From: Thraustochytrium sp. TN22
Taxonomy: Eukaryota > Sar > Bigyra > Thraustochytrida > Thraustochytriidae
Length of the DNA stretch: 64,000 bases
NCBI GenBank assembly: GCA_013306675.1
Contig: JABLUY010000041.1
Span: 115,755-179,754 of the forward strand
Reading direction: 5' to 3'
Translations under genes and position numbers: made by a program
The notes under the pieces: generated by a model
What the model saw: the letters and a program-made list of their open reading frames with translations, nothing else
What the model was told of the DNA's origin: nothing
The model's database searches: none
Shown here: in pieces, positions 59,225 to 64,000 of the stretch
Layout of the letters: each line of letters starts with the position of its first letter
Position numbering within the stretch: the first letter of the stretch is position 1

Positions 59225-59479
59225 ATGAGCAAGTTCGCATCTCTCAAGCCTCCGGGACAGCAAAAGAGGAGTACATCCACGAGCGAGCCAGAGAGCGCTG
59301 CCAGCATTCTGGATTTCACCGATTGTAAATACGCTGGTAAGGCCGCCGCTCGCCTCACGAGGCTGCGGGCCGCCGTCCCGCCAGCGGTGGAGGAGCGCTT
59401 GCAGCCCATCTCGTTCGCCGCTGACATGCTAGCTAGTCCGCCATACTGGCTGGGATCTTATGGCCCTGGAAGCGACTGA
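59225..59479 (+). CDS. Short hypothetical ORF, possibly a first exon
   Basis: An 84-residue ORF from ATG 59225 (MSKFASLKPPGQQKRSTSTS). Its first 37 residues have balanced composition, and a strong donor (CGCTG|GTAAGG at 59336) follows, so this may be exon 1 of a spliced gene whose remainder is lost or unrecognised. It lies about 300 bp left of the transposon, whose insertion could have cut the gene. Low support. Confidence 0.3.
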   Translation: MSKFASLKPPGQQKRSTSTSEPESAASILDFTDCKYAGKAAARLTRLRAAVPPAVEERLQPISFAADMLASPPYWLGSYGPGSD

Positions 59480-59773
59480 ACATCGTTGATGTCTAGCTGC
59501 TCGCGCGGCAAGAGGTCTGCTCGGCGCAGGCGGTCGCGAGTGCGCGAACGAGCCTGTCCAGGAATCTGTTCATGGCTTACCCGCTCTAAGCATGGCAACA
59601 ACGACTCTACGATCAGTCCGAAGCACCTCGCAGCCGGTTCGGGTGAACACGAGGAAGATGGTGAAGGCGCGCAGGCTAATTGCTGCGCGCAATTGGTGAC
59701 GCTGCGCAAGACGGCAGCGAGAAGCCTGATTGCACAAAGTCTTTTTTTTAAAGTTCCTGAAGGCCAACTATAA

Positions 59774-59783
59774 CCCTGCCTAA
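59774..59783 (+). repeat. Left terminal inverted repeat
   Basis: CCCTGCCTAA, the exact reverse complement of 62419-62428. It is followed within 15 bp by TTGGCACCGAAATGGCACCG. Confidence 0.75.
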
Positions 59784-60187
59784 TGAACATTTGGCACCGA
59801 AATGGCACCGAAATTTCTCTCCAGTCTTCCGGGGATTTCACTGCGAGATCTCAATAAATTACCTTGAAACTTCGTGCACGTGTGCTCTGACAATGCGGCA
59901 TTCGATCCATACAACTTCGAAAAGCATCAGCTTTTTTGGTATTGCGCAAGCATGATTTGTAGTTTTCGTATTTTATTCGAGCCCTCCGGCATAAAACGGT
60001 CTAATTGCCTAAAATAGGTCGGTGCCAAAATGGCACCGAAATTATCTAGCGGAAACGCTAGTCTCTATAGGGCCTCTGGAAAATGCGTTGCGCTCGGAGA
60101 AACTTCGGGGTGCTAGACAGGGCGCACACAATCAAGCGCTGCATAGAGCTGAAGGAGCAAGAAACCAGGATGGGGGGCTACGTGAAG

Positions 60188-61600
60188 TCAAACGTTACGC
60201 GTGATAAAGGGTTTGAGGTCGAGTTCGGTGTGGAAGATGCGCCAGCACTGCATGCAGAGAGCAATTCTGCAGGTATTGCACATCTTGCTTGTCTGCTGCG
60301 GCTCGCGTATGCCTGTGCAGGTGCCCTTGTCGCACTCTTTGCAGCAGAGCTTGCACCTGACCCGAATGCGCTTCGAGTGACCCAAGCCTGGCTGGTGGCC
60401 TGCTTCAATGCCATGAACGCGCTGCAGGCCATGGGCAGGTCTGGCCCTCGAGCCGGGTTGTCATCAGAGATGGGAGTATAGTGGTCCGGTGGCCCGCTGC
60501 TCGGGGCACGTACTCGAAGAAGTCATGAACGTTTGCGCATTGGGCTTCAGTGCTCGTCCCTGGAGCAGTGTCTGCACCGCAGTTGTTCCATGCGGCGATA
60601 ATGATGGGGCTCAGCTTCTCGGCAGGTGGCGGTGTTCCGTGCCCGAGGACTTCGTCCTGATGCCACCCCAGAGCCGTAGATACGTCTCCAACATGTGATG
60701 GTTCTTGACGTAGCCAAGTCAGGAGCAGTAGTCCGGCCCTATGTCCGGGAACCCGTCCGGGCGTCGGCCAGACGAATGGAGTGCTCACGCCACACGTCCC
60801 GCGGCTCGATTGAGACAAGGATGATGACGACCTGCATGATGTTCATGGAGGTAGCGTACACGAGCGCCACGCACTGCACATATATAAAGCAGAGTGGTGC
60901 ATGATCTCTGCTCGGTGAGACGGCAGCCCGGCACGCACTGCTTCATCTCCTCGTTCCGCAGTCGCACCCGCAAATCTCGCCCGACAGCTGCATACGCCGC
61001 GATATCAGAACTACTTACCTCGGATGTAGCGGTCTTGATCTCCAAGACTAACGGGAGCAGCGGCGATCCGCCGCTAGCGCCGTCTTCGACCACCTTGTCG
61101 TCGTCATCATCTGGTCGTCGTCGTCGTCGTCAGCGTCGTCATCGTCCTCGTCGTCGGCGTCGGCAGCGGTGGCGTCGGCGGTGGCGTCTGCGGTGGCGTC
61201 GGCGTCGTCGTCGGCGGTGGCGACCTCATCGTCGCTGTACGGGTCATTGGGGACGGCTGCATCGGCCTCCGAACGAGGTGCTGCTCGCTGGCTGCGAGTG
61301 AAAGGACGGCCCACCGGCCTGCTCTCGGCAGTCTCGCTCGTCGTCGTCGGCGGCGGCGGTGGCGTCGGCGGTGGCGTCTGCGGTGGCGTCGGCGGCGTCG
61401 TCGGCGGCGGCGACCTCATCGTCGCTGTACGGGTCGTTGGGGACGGCAGCATCGGCCTCCGAACGAGGTGCTGCTCGCTGGCTGCGAGTGAAGGGACGGC
61501 CCACCGGCCTGCTCTCGGCAGTCTCGCTCGCCGCCACGTCGCTTGCCCGAGAACACGTCGCTGCCCTGCATGCTCCGCTTCATCGTCCCTCCTGCTGTGT
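60188..61600 (-). pseudogene. piggyBac-like transposase remnant
   Basis: Read on the minus strand in pieces. An N-terminal acidic region (about 61090-61540) has NDPYSDDEVAAADDAADATA, typical of piggyBac transposase N-termini. A short frame around 60900-61070 (LVLEIKTATSEVSSSDIAAY) may be a core remnant. The C-terminus (60188-60385) is a zinc-binding domain with RVRCKLCCKECDKG, then CNTCRIALCMQCWRIFH. Frames change between the pieces and the region between them is too short for a full DDE core, so the gene is broken by frameshifts and internal deletion. Confidence 0.6.
61069..61540. repeat. 190-bp tandem duplication inside the transposon
   Basis: A segment with ATCGGCCTCCGAACGAGGTG occurs at 61261 and again at 61451, with matching flanks (CGACCTCATCGTCGCTGTAC upstream and GGCCCACCGGCCTGCTCTCG downstream). 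The period of 190 bp is not a multiple of three, so the duplication itself shifts the transposase frame. The GTCGGCGGTGGCGTC-type repeats between copies may have caused it. Confidence 0.85.
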
Positions 61601-62418
61601 CCTCCTTCCGCGCACGCTTCTGTCCAGGCATGACGGCAGCTTCGGCGGGCTGGATGTCGACGCCAGTGCGCCCTGCAGACTGAAGCTTGAGATCCGCGGC
61701 GGTTAGACGAGCTAGAATGTCGTCCTGGCTGCCTGAGAGGGGCGCCTGTGGATCCACAAGCTGGAGTTGTGCGATCGTCGTCGCCTCCTTGCCAGAACAG
61801 CGTGCCCAGAACCCGGGCTGGCGGAGATAGTCTCGCCAACTTGGTCAGAGCGATCCAGGCCTTCCTCGTTGACGTTAAACTCAGCACGGGGCGCAAGCGC
61901 CAGATGGCCTTCATCTCCCGGACCAAGCTGGGCTTTGCCTTCTGCACAGCTAGGAGGCCGAGGTCCTTCAGGTTCGTCTTGGTCTCCGGGTCGAGGTCAT
62001 CGATGCTCGCTCACGCGCTCGCTGGCTCGCCCTCCGGCGCGCCGGCAAGAAGCAGAGCGTGAGGGCTGGCGCCGGCGGGCGCAGCGCGCGGCAGCGTGCT
62101 GCCCTGCATCATAACGTGCACTGGGCGTCTCTTGACAGCGTTCTGCTGCTCGACCAGGTCGCAGTCTAACCACCGCCAATCCATCAGCCTTACCACGCGC
62201 TGCCGGAGCCGGCAGAACTCACACCAAGCAGCAGGCAGGTCCGGAAGAGTCCGGGGGGCAGCCTGCACAAGGTTTGAACAATTATGAAAGCCCCGATGAG
62301 GAGTTTTGCACTATGATGTGATTTTCCGGAAATTTCGGTGCCATTCCTGCACCGTAGTTTAAGACACCGGAGAAAATAAGTTCATCCGTTTCGCCGGGTG
62401 CCAAAATGGCACCGAAAT

Positions 62419-62428
62419 TTAGGCAGGG
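62419..62428 (-). repeat. Right terminal inverted repeat
   Basis: TTAGGCAGGG, preceded by GGTGCCAAAATGGCACCGAA. It is followed by ATAA, matching the four bases before the left end. Confidence 0.75.
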
Positions 62429-62432
62429 ATAA

Positions 62433-62873
62433 GAATCGCATCGTCGCACGCCAGCAGAACCGATACATATAAGTTAATCCAAATGCCAGCCTGCGGTGAC
62501 CCTGGCTTCCCTGGGCGATGCGCGCGCGGAGATCGCAAAGCGCCTGCTCAGGTGGTGGCTTGGCGCAATGCGTATTCGTCGCGCCAACAAGAGCTCGCGC
62601 GTCGATTCATGCCGAATCACAAGTCTTTGCGTCTTAGAGTGAGGCTCGCTAGCTTGGATCAGACTCGAAGCAGGCGCTTGGGCCCGGCATGGCGCCCGCG
62701 ATACTTGATACCCAGAGCGGTGGCCGTGTGCTAGAGGTCCAACTCGTGCTTCGAGGCACCACGTTGCTGGTCTTGCTGTGGAGAGTAGCGAAACCAGGCG
62801 GCGCAGCGATCGATCATCATTCCTGCGTGCGTCCAAAATAAAAGGCCACAAAGTGGGACCGCTTGCATCGCGT
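62433..62873. other. Short intergenic region right of the transposon
   Basis: About 440 bp between the transposon end and the COR-TIR stop codon. No supported gene. Less GC-rich than the window average. Confidence 0.45.
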
Positions 62874-64000
62874 TCAAATGAGCTTATAAATCTTGGCAGC
62901 CAGGGACCTCACCTCATCCGTCGTGCCGCCTTGCAACATGCGGGCAAAGAGCGGTTCGCCGCTCCAGCCAGCACCAAAGGCGCCCCTCCACTCTCGCGGG
63001 TTGAGCATGTCCGCATCAAGTACGCAGGGGATCATGCGCGCAGGCTGGTGGTGGCGCAGCGCGTAGTAGAACTCGGTGCGGCAGTAATCGGCCTGGTCTC
63101 GCGGCTTGTTGACTTTGTCTCGGTACTCGCGCGTCACGAAGATCACGCTTGCCGCGGAGTTGTCGATGCCCGACGTTATACTGCTAAGGACGTCGCTGCC
63201 CACCTCCGCTTCGTCGATCCAGCATCGAATGCCGTGCTCTGCCGTCAAGATCTGCGCGACCTTTCGGACAATCTTGTGCGTCGACCGGTCGGGGCCCCAG
63301 GCGTGCGAGAGGAACACATGGAACGGCTTCTCCCGCTTCAGGTCCTTGGTGCTTCCGTACAGAGCCGCAGCCTCCTGGGGCGTCGCGACGAATGCGGCAA
63401 AGTCGCTGAGGCCCCTCGAGGGACCGTCGAGCGGTACCACGAAGCCGTGCGAGCCAGTCGCCGCCAGACTCGCCAAGGCGGCACAGGATGCCTCCACCAA
63501 AGTTCCGTCGCAGCTCACGTGGAGTCGCATGTTGAGCCGGCCATTCATGAAGTCCCGTTCAATCACCAGGAGGTGCTCGAAGAGCTGCGCCACACACTTC
63601 CTCAAAAGGGGAGCGTCAGGCGCAGACATGCGCAGCTCGACGGTGCGGTCGACGACTTCCATGACAATGTTGACACCGCCGAGGATCACGAAGCCGGCGT
63701 CTGCGTAAACTTTGCCCACGCGGTTCACGGGAAGCGCCTGCACGAGGCTCGCAATGAGACGCTGGAAGACGCCTGTCGGGAGGAAGTCGAAGAGGATGTA
63801 GGCCAGCGCCGGCGCGGTGTCGCGCAGCGACACCAGGGCACCGCGCAGCGTGTCGCGCTCCGAGGCGCTCGCAGGCTGGAGCAGACTCGGCACCAGCAGC
63901 GCGCCAGTTGACGCGTCCTCCGCCCAAGGGCTCTTGGACACCAGGAGCATGTCGTGCATGAGATCGACGAAGTAGTCCACGGGCACGTCCGCCCAGAGCC
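62874..64000 (-). CDS. COR-TIR protein (ROCO-like), 5' end outside window
   Basis: At least 375 C-terminal residues; the frame is open to the window edge (LWADVPVDYFVDLMHDMLLV). The first 190 match the C-terminal part of a COR domain: FVDLMHDMLL, GALLVPSLLQP, YILFDFLPTGVFQRLIASLV and an FVILGGVNIVMEVV strand pair. Residues of about 225-370 are a TIR domain: FHVFLSHAWG (box 1), IRCWIDEAEVGSDVLSSI (box 2), ASVIFVTREYRDKV, and DYCRTEFYYAL with the Glu in the position used by NAD-cleaving TIRs. A Roc GTPase and leucine-rich repeats are expected upstream but cannot be seen. A role in immunity or regulated NAD+ loss is inferred only. Confidence 0.8.
   Translation of the reverse strand, partial: LWADVPVDYFVDLMHDMLLVSKSPWAEDASTGALLVPSLLQPASASERDTLRGALVSLRDTAPALAYILFDFLPTGVFQRLIASLVQALPVNRVGKVYADAGFVILGGVNIVMEVVDRTVELRMSAPDAPLLRKCVAQLFEHLLVIERDFMNGRLNMRLHVSCDGTLVEASCAALASLAATGSHGFVVPLDGPSRGLSDFAAFVATPQEAAALYGSTKDLKREKPFHVFLSHAWGPDRSTHKIVRKVAQILTAEHGIRCWIDEAEVGSDVLSSITSGIDNSAASVIFVTREYRDKVNKPRDQADYCRTEFYYALRHHQPARMIPCVLDADMLNPREWRGAFGAGWSGEPLFARMLQGGTTDEVRSLAAKIYKLI

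Larger units (their letters stand above)
59774..62428 (-). mobile_element. Degenerate piggyBac-like DNA transposon
   Basis: A 2655-bp element with 10-bp terminal inverted repeats: it begins CCCTGCCTAA and ends TTAGGCAGGG. The flanking 4-bp direct repeat is ATAA (59770-59773 and 62429-62432), near the TTAA target of piggyBac elements. Copies of a near-palindrome (GGTGCCAAAATGGCACC) with GAAATT lie just inside both ends. The minus strand encodes a piggyBac-type Cys-rich C-terminus (60188-60385). Base composition is lower in GC than the neighbours in the outer parts. The central DDE nuclease region is not recognisable as one frame, so the copy should be inactive. Confidence 0.75.

Noticed and set aside
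1-64000. CRISPR arrays, tRNA or rRNA genes, bacterial operons
   Set aside because: No regularly spaced array, no tRNA box pair or rRNA segment was recognised by eye; the gene content is eukaryotic. A tRNAscan or Infernal run would settle small RNAs.

Overview
The window is nuclear DNA of a GC-rich, gene-dense, intron-poor unicellular eukaryote. Three introns can be placed from reading frame plus splice signals (GTAGGT or GTGAGT donors, YAG or AAG acceptors, CTRAC-like branch sites). The gene set is eukaryotic: VPS15, a Cockayne syndrome A (ERCC8) WD40 protein, mitochondrial GatB, a sirtuin, a hormone-sensitive-lipase-type esterase, a dual-specificity phosphatase and a CCDC42/CFAP73-type axonemal protein. 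The last of these implies a flagellate or a lineage with a flagellated stage. The lineage cannot be fixed by eye; a heterotrophic stramenopile such as a thraustochytrid or bicosoecid would fit, at low confidence.

Layout. 0.5-14 kb: pirin (-), GST-like protein (+), a 1069-residue helical repeat protein (-), a spliced Rieske/FAD-NAD oxidoreductase (+), a small DAD2-like ORF (-), a disordered conserved-tail protein (+) and the lipase (-). 15-19.4 kb: a tandem pair of polytopic membrane proteins (+), the first with a frameshift near its 5' end. 20-35 kb: a spliced RhoGAP-like protein (+), VPS15 (-) and a 2332-residue cytoskeletal scaffold (+). 35-50 kb: TrmH-type methyltransferase (-), a conserved hypothetical (+), a spliced kinase-like protein with IQ motifs (+), a long GAA tract, ERCC8 (-), sirtuin (+), a small hypothetical (+), GatB (+), an unknown alpha/beta protein (+), a coiled-coil protein (-) and CCDC42/CFAP73 (+). 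50-59 kb: a disordered protein (-), phosphatase (-), a small basic protein (+) and a DUF4954 beta-helix protein (-). 59.77-62.43 kb: a degraded piggyBac-like transposon. 62.9 kb to the edge: a COR-TIR protein (-), cut by the window end.

A microtubule theme runs through the window. The helical protein has exactly 20 copies of one motif, spaced by only two distances (47 or 51 residues); this resembles stathmin tubulin-binding repeats and is the most striking observation. The 2332-residue scaffold appears to combine a dynein-stalk-like microtubule-binding region, a p25-alpha/TPPP-like region, IQ motifs, four WW-like modules and TPR-like repeats. CCDC42/CFAP73 and the DAD2-like ORF add to this. 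No evidence shows that these genes act as one system, and most others are ordinary housekeeping genes. No tRNA, rRNA or CRISPR array was recognised.
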